DNA of 64,000 nucleotides from Yponomeuta sedellus (Eukaryota; Arthropoda; Insecta; Lepidoptera; Yponomeutidae): positions 14,444,269 to 14,508,268 of the forward strand of contig OW203725.1 in NCBI GenBank assembly GCA_934045075.1, written 5' to 3'. The translations under genes and the position numbers were made by a program. Positions 9,468 through 17,819 of the stretch are shown here, piece by piece (the stretch's first letter is position 1; each line of letters opens with the position of its first letter). Below the pieces are notes generated by a model. That model searched no databases, was not told the DNA's origin, and saw only the letters and a program-made list of their open reading frames with translations.

Positions 9468-10328
9468 TTGGTCCTTGGAACGTCTAAAGCTACAGCCATA
9501 CGAGCTCGAAAGGCAGCCGTGGAAGCGCGCTTGAGACTAGAGCACGAATGGCGTGAAAAAGAGCGCTTGGATCACCTTGAACGAGAGCAGCGTGAGCAGG
9601 AGCGGTACCTCGCCGAGTTGCGGTTCGTTGTAGAACAAAAAGAGCACGAGGCGGCTGCATTAGTCGTCGAGGCCGCGTTCAAAAAAAAACAGCGGCGACT
9701 ACGTCAAGTACCAGAAAAATGTGTATGTGACAGTAGTGAGGCTAGGAGTAGAGTAGCAGTAAATTGCGCTAATTTAGAAGGCGCACGACTCGGCCGACCG
9801 GTGTCGCCACTGGCGGCCACACCGGCGGCATCTTTGTCTACTTCTAAGCTTCAACTAGCCCTCGCGCCTTCGCGGTGCTTGCCCGACCGTCCGGTGTCGC
9901 CACTGGCGGTCACGTCGGCATCCCCCGCGCCTTCGCGCCGCTTGCCCGACTGTCCGGTGTCGCCATTGGCGGTCACGTCGGCATCCCCCGCGCCTTCGCG
10001 CCGCTTGCCCGACCGTCCGGTGTCGCCATTGGCGGTCACGTCGGCATTCCCCGCGCCTTCGCGCCGCTTGCCCGACCGTCCAGTGTCGCCACTGGCGGTC
10101 ACGTCGGCATCCCCCGCGCCTTCGCGGTGCTTGCCCGACCGTCCGGTGTCGCCACTGGCGGTCACGTCGGCATCCCCCGCGCCTTCACGCCGCTTGCCCG
10201 ACCGTCCGGTGTCGCCACTGGCGGTCACGTCGGCATCCCCCGCGCCTTCGCGGTGCTTGCCCGACCGTCCGGTGTCGCCACTAGCGGTCACGTCGGCATA
10301 CCCCGCCAGCGCCATCTGTTGTCAATAG
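9468..10328 (+). CDS. Gag N-terminal part with seven 21-residue repeats
   Basis: A 286-codon frame beginning just after the primer site. Residues 8-75 are strongly charged and helical (ATAIRARKAAVEARLRLEHE, then runs of REQREQERY), like the start of BEL/Pao Gag. From about residue 130 the protein is seven near-identical 21-residue units with the core PDRPVSPLAVTSASP, encoded by 63-bp tandem units. The frame ends shortly after the orientation of gag flips. It lacks capsid and protease regions, so it cannot act as a full Gag. The third to last units still match closely, so the array is recent or homogenised. Confidence 0.75.
   Translation: MVLGTSKATAIRARKAAVEARLRLEHEWREKERLDHLEREQREQERYLAELRFVVEQKEHEAAALVVEAAFKKKQRRLRQVPEKCVCDSSEARSRVAVNCANLEGARLGRPVSPLAATPAASLSTSKLQLALAPSRCLPDRPVSPLAVTSASPAPSRRLPDCPVSPLAVTSASPAPSRRLPDRPVSPLAVTSAFPAPSRRLPDRPVSPLAVTSASPAPSRCLPDRPVSPLAVTSASPAPSRRLPDRPVSPLAVTSASPAPSRCLPDRPVSPLAVTSAYPASAICCQ
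9860..10310 (+). repeat. 63-bp tandem repeat array (7 units) within gag
   Basis: The unit is GC-rich (core gtccggtgtcgccactggcg), repeats about every 63 bp and keeps reading frame. Units differ by a few bases, for example cgcggtgctt versus cgcgccgctt. More degenerate copies of the same unit appear in the opposite orientation at about 10430-10610. Confidence 0.92.
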
Positions 10329-10660
10329 AGAGACGTTTGAAAAATGGACACACCGCTAAATTATGCAGATTATTGCAGTAAAGGCAAAACGTAGATGCCC
10401 GAGTAGCTACCAGTGGTGTTACTCGTCGGCGAGGTTGGCGCTGTGAAAGCGCAAGATTTGCCGCCGTGACAGCCGGTGGCGACACCGGATAGTTGAGTAG
10501 GCGCCACGGAGGCACAGGATTTGGCAATGTGACATCCGGTGGCGACACCGGACAGTCAGGCAAGCGCCGCGGAGGCGCGGGGTTTGCCGATGTGACTACC
10601 CTCAATGCCTCGCCGGCTGACCAGCTGTCGAAGATAAAGATGAAGTGAGGGAGAAGCGAC
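10296..10660 (-). pseudogene. Inverted Gag segment with BEL/Pao zinc-knuckle signature
   Basis: Read on the minus strand, this stretch gives diverged copies of the 21-residue repeat (LPDCPVSPPDVT and similar) followed by FCLYCNNLHNLAVC and FFKRLSIDNRW. The latter is the CX2C...HX4C plus F..L....RW signature of BEL/Pao Gag proteins. It therefore belongs downstream of the repeats in a normal Gag, yet it lies in the opposite orientation to the N-terminal part at 9468-10328. The junction is near 10312. It probably arose by strand switching during reverse transcription or by a later inversion. Confidence 0.75.
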
Positions 10661-10758
10661 GAGGGCCAGTGGACGCGTAGCAGTCCTTTGAGTGTTCTTA
10701 TATATAAATTTGTTTTGTATGTTGTTATTGTTGTGTTTTTTCCTAAAAAAGGGGAGCA

Positions 10759-10926
10759 TGTTGCGGACAGTTTCACCTCCTTTTTATTATTCTATGTTTT
10801 TACTGTCACACTTGTCAACCACTCTGTCTCATACCATTTTCTTGCCTACATTTTCCATTAAATCTATTATTAGCGTTTTCCTTAGTTTCTCTTTAGTTTT
10901 CCTATACAGTCCACCCGTAGCTAACA
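10759..10926 (+). repeat. 3' LTR of the BEL/Pao-type element
   Basis: 168 bp, TG...CA, directly after the purine tract and followed by the target duplication ctacc. It lacks the extra stretch of about 20 bp found in the 5' LTR. Confidence 0.92.
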
Positions 10927-10931
10927 CTACC

Positions 10932-11266
10932 ACTACATCACAAAACGATCGTCATGTGACAGCATACGTACACCGTACAGGCCTAATTGTCAGAACCCTA
11001 ATTGTAACCCGTAGACAGAGAATAGAATAGACTGGGCCTGCGCGTATACCTTTGAGATGGAGATAGAAGTAGGTACTTCATAAGAGTTGCTAGCATAACC
11101 CATAATTCCCAAAAGTATGTTTTGCGTATTTACAAGTTGTAAACAGAAAATCGAGAAATAAATCAATACCTCAATAGAAGTAAAAAAAAATATTAAAATT
11201 ATACGTGGGACACTCAGAAAGATTTGAGAAACTAAAAAACTAACTTCTATGAAAAAAATATTTTTA
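10932..11266. other. Unannotated flank between the BEL element and the mariner remnant
   Basis: This is the continuation of the pre-insertion sequence that also borders LINE A and the hAT MITE. I see no gene, repeat unit or RNA structure in it. Confidence 0.4.
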
Positions 11267-11477
11267 TTAAATCTTTTCAAAGAACTCTCCAAAAGCCTCT
11301 ATACCAAGTTTCATGCGTCTGAAACAATTTTCAAAACATTTTTTCCAGTCCTCCGGAGACACCTCTTCTACATTCCCAAACGCTGCTAGCGCGTCTTCCG
11401 GCGATGACAACTGTATCCCTTTGAGCTGATTTTTAATTTTAGGGAATTAAAAAGAAGTCACACGGAGCCAAATCAGG
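11267..11477 (-). pseudogene. Mariner transposase remnant (C-terminal part)
   Basis: Read on the minus strand it gives NPDLAPCDFFLIP, then after a frame break KNQLKGIQLSSPEDALAA and EDWKKCFENCFRRMKLGIEA, ending GEFFEKI and TAA at 11267-11269. This is the C-terminal end of a Tc1/mariner transposase, including the third catalytic Asp region (SPDLAPCD in intact relatives). The N-terminal two thirds are missing and at least one frameshift is present, so it is inactive. The mariner homology stops near 11477. Confidence 0.85.
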
Positions 11478-11486
11478 ATTTTTCAG

Positions 11487-11733
11487 GCTGTCCATCGTAG
11501 GAATATCAGTAGCTCTTGTACTAGTACTTGCAACCGCAAGTGATGGAGAATACGATGATGTAGCCTCAAGAAGAGCCTGGAAAGAACACAAACGGCGTTT
11601 TAAAAAAAAATACCTTTCAAAGTATACTATAGTTAACTATACATTAAGTAGAGTGATTGAAAAAATAATAGACCCAGGACAAAGACGTAATTTTACATTG
11701 AACGGTATATTCACGAATATATTTGTGAGGTAA
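11487..11733 (+). CDS. Possible exon: signal-peptide-like segment and I29-like motif
   Basis: An open frame follows the acceptor-like sequence tttttcag at 11479-11486. It begins LSIVGISVALVLVLATA, a plausible signal-peptide core, then a short acidic stretch, then RAWKEHKRRFKKKY. The latter resembles the W..FK..F.K.Y motif that opens the I29 inhibitor propeptide of cathepsin-L-like proteases. The frame stays open to TAA at 11731-11733. No start codon lies in the exon, and I see no earlier exon with confidence. It could also be a chance frame; the hydrophobic run and motif are the only support. Confidence 0.25.
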
Positions 11734-11918
11734 AGCATAACATAATAATGTACGAATATATTGAATAACTAAAATATACCCATAACTAATATTATTTACA
11801 CCCTTACAAATAATGCATTGAATGGTCTATTCGCAAATATATTTATGAGGTAAACTATAACATAATAATGTACGAATATATTGCATCACTAAAATGTACC
11901 TATAACTTATATTATTTT
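11696..11918 (+). repeat. Two tandem copies of a ~105-bp unit (period 120 bp)
   Basis: 11696-11800 and 11816-11918 share cattgaa, cgaatatattt, ataataatgtacgaatatattg and the closing attatt, with scattered substitutions. This is a diverged tandem duplication. No coding role is visible. Confidence 0.85.
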
Positions 11919-12579
11919 AGGGAGTCCTTACCGGCAAAAACAGTTTCGGAACGGAACCTTCTGTCAGAAAAGTAGAACTCTTTGTTTTTCGAAAACTATG
12001 GGTCTCGACTCTCGAAATTACGGTAACAAACACGGGTATACTTTGTCGGTTGCCAGTCAGTCCAAACGACCCGTGGCTTTAACCCATGATGGTCCGTAGA
12101 GCCTGATCAGCTGGGTACCTGTAAAATAATTTTGAACAATATAAACATAAAGTGCCCGGATAACGGGGAAAGACTTGCCAATGGTACGTTTGGGACCTCG
12201 TCAAAACAAGGGTATAACTCGTGGTTGGTTCCTCTGCCTACACCCTCGGGGATATCGGGCGTGAGTTTTTTTTTCACATTTGGCCTTCCTTGTTTTTGCC
12301 AACACTAAGGGATTTTTTGTACCTATATTAAGTCTGGTAACACTAACATTATTATAAACCGTCTAAATTAAGATTGTCGCAGTTATATTACCAATCTATC
12401 GTATGAGCGCCTACATAATTTAGACGGGTAACACCAAAATATTCAAATTTTCGATTTAGTTTTCACGGCACATATTTATCTAATTTAGGGGTAATTGAGT
12501 GCAGTAGATGCATTGTAAACCTTGCCGTAGTCTTGAACATCATAAAAACAGAGATTAGAAAAGAATTAAAAGCACTTAC
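11919..12579. other. Unannotated stretch
   Basis: It contains a moderately GC-rich part at about 11930-12280, unlike the AT-rich sequence around it, which is probably an unrecognised repeat. I could not find the second exon of the minus-strand THAP gene here. Confidence 0.3.
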
Positions 12580-12651
12580 GAAATGAAAGGTTATGTTGGC
12601 GTTTTTACGCTCACTGCGGCTTCCACAGCCTAAAATGCTGCAATTTACCAT
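12580..12651 (-). CDS. THAP-domain protein, first exon (N-terminal half of the zinc finger)
   Basis: The frame starts ATG at 12649-12651 and reads MVNCSILGCGSRSERKNANI then TFHF, closing at a strong donor, TTC|GTAAGT (12580/12579). MVxCSxxGCxxRSER...FH is the opening of a THAP zinc finger, the DNA-binding domain shared by P-element transposases and THAP proteins, with the first two Cys of the C2CH set. The second half, with the W...P..CS.HF part, would be in another exon on the minus strand at lower coordinates, and I did not find it. No disabling change is seen in this exon. Confidence 0.6.
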
Positions 12652-13448
12652 TATATCACTTTCGTCCAATTGCACCGAACACGAAAAGTACAATTTTATG
12701 GAGAAAAACACCGATATCTGCCTAAATTTAAAGTAAAACTTGATCAAGCTCAGATTTGACGTAGGTTTGTCTGCCACAGATTCGAACTGTGTCAAACAAA
12801 AAAATCGCATACGCGCGTAAGGGACAGAAGATCATTACTGTTTCTCGCTTACACTTTAAAAGACTCGTATTGAGTCATCTCTTTCTTCTTTTTTTTTCTA
12901 TGGTTATGTCTCGTCTATCTATTCTCCGTCTACGTTGTAACCCTAATGCCCTGAGTAAGAGTCCAAATTTAGATGGTATTGTAACTTACAATAGTGGCAG
13001 CACTCTGAATGTTTTCAAATTTAGTCGGGTTATCGTTACCGTTTCGATTGCGCGGCCATGTTCTGTTTTCAAAAGGTGATTACCTATAACTTCTTACTGC
13101 TTATTATAACCAAATCTTGACATTGTATGTCAAGATTTTCTCGAAATTTGTCAAAACTAAATGGTGAAAACGTAGAGGGAGTAAAACTATAGAGCAAGCC
13201 ACAGCGCACACATACAAGTTTTAAATGAAACAAACTTCGTAGCGACCATGGGTGAGAAAGAGATAGAGTAAACAGCAAAAGTGTAACTGCTTTTTTTGTT
13301 TGCCCCCAGTGTCAAGTTGACGTTTTTGGGGGCAAACAAACGACAAGATTTTGAAAATTTTATCATATTTAACGCTACGCTAGCCGTTTCGAAGAGCAAC
13401 CGTGTATTTGTGAAATGATATATTAAAAGTGACCTAAATAGAGAAAGT
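12652..13448. other. Intergenic stretch between two divergent THAP first exons
   Basis: It presumably holds the start regions of both THAP loci. A ggggca/tgcccc-type hairpin, tttgcccccagtgtc with gacgtttttgggggcaaa, sits at about 13299-13340. A short motif, cgtttcgattgcgcggcca (13041-13059), recurs inverted at about 15948-15967. Confidence 0.4.
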
Positions 13449-13519
13449 ATGGTGAATTGTAGTGTACTCGTATGCAGAAATCGTTAAGAAAGAGCTTTGG
13501 GGGAAGTTTCCTTTGATAG
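13449..13519 (+). pseudogene. THAP-domain exon 1 with a nonsense codon
   Basis: The frame reads MVNCSVLVCRNR, then TAA at 13485-13487 where the family has Ser, then ERALGEVSFD, ending at the donor GATAG|GTAAGT. Without the nonsense codon this is a normal THAP opening. It joins exon 2 at 15022 in phase, completing an Arg codon. The gene is therefore probably dead, or the codon is a polymorphism. It lies head-to-head with the THAP exon at 12580-12651. Confidence 0.65.
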
Positions 13520-13896
13520 GTAAGTAATTATTGTGTTTCAATTATTGTTAAGCCCAAAGTTGCCTTATGTTGAGTATTTTAGTTAAGTTTCAACTAGTAG
13601 CTTTGCAACTAGTCCGTAAGAAAAGCAATTTAATAGAATTTTCTTTCCTAACCTAAAAAAACGAAGAGTAAAAAAATGTTGCCATCCGTTTATGTCGAAA
13701 ATCCCGATCATTACTTGACCGTGTTGGCAGACGTTATAAGCGACCGTACGATGGGAAAATAAAAAGTAGTATTCCCTAAGAAGGCTGCTAAAAAAACAGA
13801 ACGTTTTCAAAACCTTTGTTTTATTACTTTAAAGTAAACAATCGATTAAACATAAACACACTATTTTTAGGTTTTTATTTATCCCCGTAAAGGGTT

Positions 13897-14091
13897 TTAC
13901 TGTAATGTTAATATTATTGCTCTTGTTTGAGAAAAATCCACACAACACCCATAGCGCTTAATATGTTGTTTTGCCAAAAGTGTGCCGTTTAGAGTTTTAT
14001 TGCTCAGCCTATTTCGGATCTTTGTTTTAATAAGATTGACTGAACTGAAGCAGCGTTCATAATCTGTGTCACAAAAACGAGTAACCGGTAA
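13897..14091 (-). pseudogene. hAT-family transposase C-terminal remnant
   Basis: The frame reads LPVTRFCDTDYERCFSS, VNLIKTKIRNRLSNKTLNG and LLAKQH, closing TAA at 13897-13899. The D.ERCFS...IKTK.RN.LS.....L pattern is that of the C-terminal dimerisation region of hAT transposases and of domesticated relatives such as ZNF862/ZMYM-type proteins. Only about 65 residues remain and nothing upstream matches, so it is a fragment. It ends beside a palindrome at 14096. It lies in what would be the intron of the plus-strand THAP locus. Confidence 0.65.
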
Positions 14092-14095
14092 CGTC

Positions 14096-14140
14096 GCACA
14101 CTAGTTAGATTTACCTTAAGGGTAAATCTAACTAATGTGC
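14096..14140. repeat. Near-perfect hairpin, 20-bp arms and 5-bp loop
   Basis: The arm gcacactagttagatttacc (14096-14115) pairs with 14121-14140 with one mismatch. The loop is ttaag. It lies directly at the start of the hAT remnant, so it may mark a junction. Confidence 0.9.
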
Positions 14141-14461
14141 TACTTAGTAAGTAAAAGAATAAATAGTGACGTGCTATGTTGGTATTAGTACTTTGGTTGA
14201 ATAAAATATAAAAAAAGTCGTATGTTTACGTACGATTTCTGCCCCTTGATCGTACGAGTATATGCAACATAAATGTAAAACATCGTATGAATACGATTTA
14301 AATCGTATATCTGGCAACGCTGCGTGATCATTACTTAACTCGAAGTCCCAGACTTCGACGGCTTGTCCTTGTACAGATATTTAGTTACAAACGTAATCAA
14401 AATATATTATGAATCTTTAATACTTAATGTATCGTTATTAAAAATCAAATGTACCTAAAAC

Positions 14462-14560
14462 TATAACCCGGGCTTGGCCCCTGCGGTGGAGTATGGCCTA
14501 ACCTTTCTGCGATGCAGGACCCGTGCTCCAGAGTTATGGACATACAAGGGTTGATATCGA
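14462..14560 (+). repeat. Partial copy of a dispersed repeat tail
   Basis: The sequence gtggagtatggcctaacc, ctgcgatgcaggacccgtg and ggttgatatcg matches the tail at 17237-17340. It looks like the 3' end of a retroposon of a type common in moths; the body is absent here. Confidence 0.7.
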
Positions 14561-15021
14561 AATCTATAATAAAAACAATAGAGACAGAAACATTACGGCT
14601 ACAGCACTGAATTATCAAATATAATATCCTGATGCTTTGTTAGATAGCTGCATCGCCTTCCTATGTGACTTGTTGCCCATATAATTTTTCAGCATTCATT
14701 CCACTCAGCAGAAAATGTGTCAACTCGAATTTATCGCAAGAACCCTTTCGGTGTTTTTGTGCATTCTGCCGCAAGCAATGTGCCCTTGAATTCAGTATAG
14801 AATTCAAATTTGAATTTGTATCAATGAATCTCGTACAATACCGTCTAGCCGCGATCGTTTATTAGGTAAAACGTAATTACCTTATTTCCCTAATAAATAA
14901 TCGACCCGTTCAATATACAACAGCTATGTATGAGTATCGCGAATAATAATACTAAAGTTATTACTTATTATATTTTAATGAATTACAATATTTATTAATA
15001 TTAGCAATGTTTCTTTTCCAG

Positions 15022-15138
15022 ATTTCTTCAAAATAGTTCTGTTCTGGAAAAATGGTTGCTAGCATTTAGAAGACAGAACTGGTCACCTACATCAAATGCT
15101 CGAATATGCTCTCTACATTTCGACAAAATGTACATTTT
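15022..15138 (+). pseudogene. THAP-domain exon 2
   Basis: It follows the acceptor tttcttttccag (15010-15021) and reads RFLQNSSVLEKWLLAF, then RRQNWSPTSNARICSLHFD, up to TGA near 15136. The W...F.R.NW.PT....ICS.HF pattern is the second half of a THAP finger, holding its third Cys and its His. Together with 13449-13519 it gives a complete THAP domain apart from the nonsense codon in exon 1. No P-element-type catalytic domain was found after it. The intron of about 1.5 kb contains the hAT remnant. Confidence 0.65.
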
Positions 15139-15170
15139 GGTGGTCTGAGGTACCCTTCGAAAGATTTTTT

Positions 15171-16564
15171 ATATGGTGAATTTTTATATGAAAAAAACTT
15201 ATTAATAAAAGAGTTTATGATTGTATTCCATTGGTGGTCCTAGATAGCGTCCCTAAGCGCCTTAACTTGTAAAATTTAAACGTGTAAAATAAAACGTATT
15301 TTTAATTATACAAAATGACAATTGTTTATAAAACGTTTGCTACGTTCTGCAAACAATTGTCAGACATGTATGATTAATAAAATTCAAAACTAAATCTGCA
15401 TTTTTATTCATGGCCTATGAACGACTGAAATATTTTATCCCTCATTATGGCAATTCACTTTTACTGTGGCAACATTCACGCACCAAACAAATAATATTCA
15501 CCGACGTGAAAACGGTTACACTGTGCCTTGATCTATAGTTCTACTCTATCTACGGGTGAAAACCAAAAATTTGTCAAAGCAGTAATCAAAGTAATAAAGA
15601 AGTTATTGAGGTTTGAAGATGGCCGCGCGAACGGCTTGCGGAGAACTGCGCGGCCATGTCAGATCTCGACATCTACAGGGTCTACAGGCCTGGTTTTTTT
15701 GTCAATGCATGTTTTAATTTGTCAACAAATGTCGAAGAAAGAAAATTCATTCTATCACCATTACTTGAGAAGATATCGACGCCTGAACGCCATGGCCGCG
15801 CAATCCTCCGGTTCCGATTTCTTCAGGTTGTTTTTTTCGTAATCAGGCTTATCTAAATTAGTCAGATTTGTAACAGCCGATGAGGTTCGAATTAACACTC
15901 GTTTTCTCATCAGACAAACAAAATTACTGAAAAACCTAAGGACGCTGGCCGCGCAATCGAAACGCTTTTTCATATGCCGATATCTAGTAAGCAAAACAAG
16001 TCGGGATATGATTTATGTACCAAATTCTTTGACATTTTAGGCTCCTTCGATTAACATATCGTTTCACCACAAAAACCTATCGTAACGAGAGTTACTTAAA
16101 AAAATATAACCTCTCACACAATGTTCGGATAGGGTGACCATAATATCAAGTTTCACGTAACCGCTCATTGGTACAGTGGGTGTTTTTTCGTGTGACAGAT
16201 TAATCGATTCCTCTTTATAGTAAGTGGCTGGCACAGCCGTCTAGTATGAATTTAAATGTTTGAAAGAGAATCGCTACGTTTTTGTTGAGATGTCAGTCGA
16301 TCCCTAGCAAGGCTAGGTGATGCCGACGAAAACATGAAATAAAAGTTATTATTGCTAAACAAGCATCTCTTTCAATTAAGTAAATGTGGGTTAATCAAGC
16401 AGAACAGTAGTACCAAACTAAATTAAAAAAAATGTTCTCATAGTGCCATCACAAAAAAATGCCTTCCAGTCATAACATATTCTTAAAAATATTGGGTTAG
16501 AATCGAAAAGTTATGAACTATGTTTTCATAAAATTTTCGGCCCAGTATTGTGAAATTAGTGCCA
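15171..16564. other. Unannotated AT-rich stretch
   Basis: No convincing gene is present. A 12-bp-arm inverted repeat, tgacaattgttt/aaacaattgtca, sits at about 15315-15362. The sequence tggccgcgcaatc occurs twice, at about 15792 and 15949. Short open frames at 15528-15994 overlap on both strands and resemble nothing known. Confidence 0.3.
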
Positions 16565-16765
16565 GCGCTCGTGGTCCAGTGAAACCAAGTGATTATCTTA
16601 TAATCGAGATATTATACTCAAAAGTTTTCACTTCTGTGCAGAAGCCTCGATATTATGAATATACTGGAATTGTTTGACTAAGCAAAAAAATTTAGGTATT
16701 AGGCGCTTACCTAATACCTAAATTTTTTTCAAAATTTCAAAACCACCGGGTTCGATCCCCGAACG
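16565..16765 (+). repeat. SINE-like unit interrupted by a hairpin insertion
   Basis: It begins agcgctcgtggtccagtg, like the start of the repeat at 16972. Near 16748 it has gggttcgatccccg, a good RNA polymerase III box B. The sequence between them is longer than expected and contains the palindrome at 16684-16729. The best reading is a tRNA-derived SINE head split by a small palindromic insertion, but this is inferred from one copy. Confidence 0.45.
16684..16729. repeat. Perfect palindrome, 20-bp arms and 6-bp loop
   Basis: Bases 16684-16703 are the exact reverse complement of 16710-16729; the loop is cgctta. It sits between the SINE-like start at 16565 and the box B near 16748. Confidence 0.92.
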
Positions 16766-16971
16766 GAGTACAGATGTTTTTTAAAATGTATGAATGCAGT
16801 TTTTCTTGTTATTAAAATCGATGACATGGTTCCTCAGAACAGATCTTCGTATGTCTTATAGTTTCAGACTTTCCCATACTGACCGATTTGAATGAGTCAC
16901 CCTGTATATGACCAGTTTACATAATCATAATTATAAGGGTCCATATATTGCCCATATATAGTCCATATATT

Positions 16972-17345
16972 GAAGCGCTCGTGGCCTAGGCGAACCGAGT
17001 GATTGGAATCAATCACTTGGTTAAGCAACAACAGGCGCGGTCTGGTACGGGATGGGTGAGCGTCCCGTGACGACCGCTAGTGGCATTTTTCCGAGCGCTT
17101 CCGTGCTTCGCAAGGCATGTTAAGCCGTTGGTGCCGGCTGTCATATTAATGGCAGTCGTTAAACCATGTCCGAAGCCTTATGGGCGGCTTGATAACTTCT
17201 GACAGTAAGGCCCGCCACTGTCTTACAATCCTCCACCAACCCGGACTTGGCCCCCGTGGTGGAGTATGGCCTAACCTTCCTGCGATGCAGGAAGAGACCC
17301 GTGCCCCAGCAGTGGGGACATACAGGGGTTGATAACGAGAGGATA
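16972..17345 (+). repeat. Retroposon-like repeat, complete copy
   Basis: The unit runs from gaagcgctcgtggcctaggc through gtgccggctgtcat to a tail ending ggttgataacgag. The start has a weak RNA polymerase III box A look (tggcctaggcg). Its first 308 bp are repeated in reverse at 17487-17794, forming a long inverted repeat with a spacer of about 200 bp. Confidence 0.75.
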
Positions 17346-17486
17346 ATTGAAATTTCAGAAAAACCCAGTCTCGACCTGATCGTTGGTTACTTCGGAAATG
17401 TCTCTGTCTTGTGCTTATAAGTGTCCTGAATTTTTTTTTACGTTTCGTCGTGTTGTGAACTATTACTCTGGACTCCGATTCTTTAA

Positions 17487-17794
17487 CGTAAGGTTAGGCC
17501 ATACTCCACCACGGGGGCCAAGTCCGGGTTGGTGGAGGATTGTAAGACAGTGGCGGGCCTTACTGTCAGAGTTATCAAGCCGCCCATAAGGCCTCTGACA
17601 TGGCTTAACGACTGCCATTATGACAGCCGGCACCAACGGCTTAACGTGCCTTGCGAAGCACGGAAGCGCTCGGAAAAATTGCCACTAGCGGTAGTCATGG
17701 GACGCTCACCCATCCCGTACCTGACCGCGCCTAATGTTGCTTAACCAAGTGATTGATTCCAATCACTCGGTTCGCCTAGGCTACGAGCGCTTCT
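17487..17794 (-). repeat. Same repeat, inverted and tail-truncated copy
   Basis: This is the reverse complement of 16972-17279 at high identity, lacking the last ~65 bp of the tail. Transcription through both copies would give RNA with a stem of about 300 bp. Confidence 0.85.
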
Positions 17795-17819
17795 CTTATC
17801 TTAAATTATCCTCTAAAAC

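Larger units (their letters stand above)
9279..10926 (+). mobile_element. Non-autonomous BEL/Pao-type LTR element with an inverted gag segment
   Basis: LTRs lie at 9279-9466 and 10759-10926, both starting TGTTGCGGACAG and ending GTAGCTAACA. A 5-bp target duplication, ctacc, flanks the element at 9274-9278 and 10927-10931. The primer-site region tttggtccttggaacg follows the 5' LTR and resembles those of BEL/Pao elements. A purine tract, AAAAAAGGGGAGCA, precedes the 3' LTR. Inside there is only gag-like sequence: an N-terminal part on the plus strand, then the zinc-knuckle part on the minus strand. There is no pol, so it must be mobilised in trans, if at all. Confidence 0.9.

Noticed and set aside
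9851..10381. Two extra long frames across the 63-bp repeats (minus 9851-10315; plus 9875-10381)
   Set aside because: A 63-bp GC-rich unit is a multiple of three and stays open in several frames. Only the frame continuous with the charged Gag start is supported.
15528..15994. Overlapping plus and minus frames as a small gene
   Set aside because: No recognisable domain, no splice context, and the frames overlap one another.
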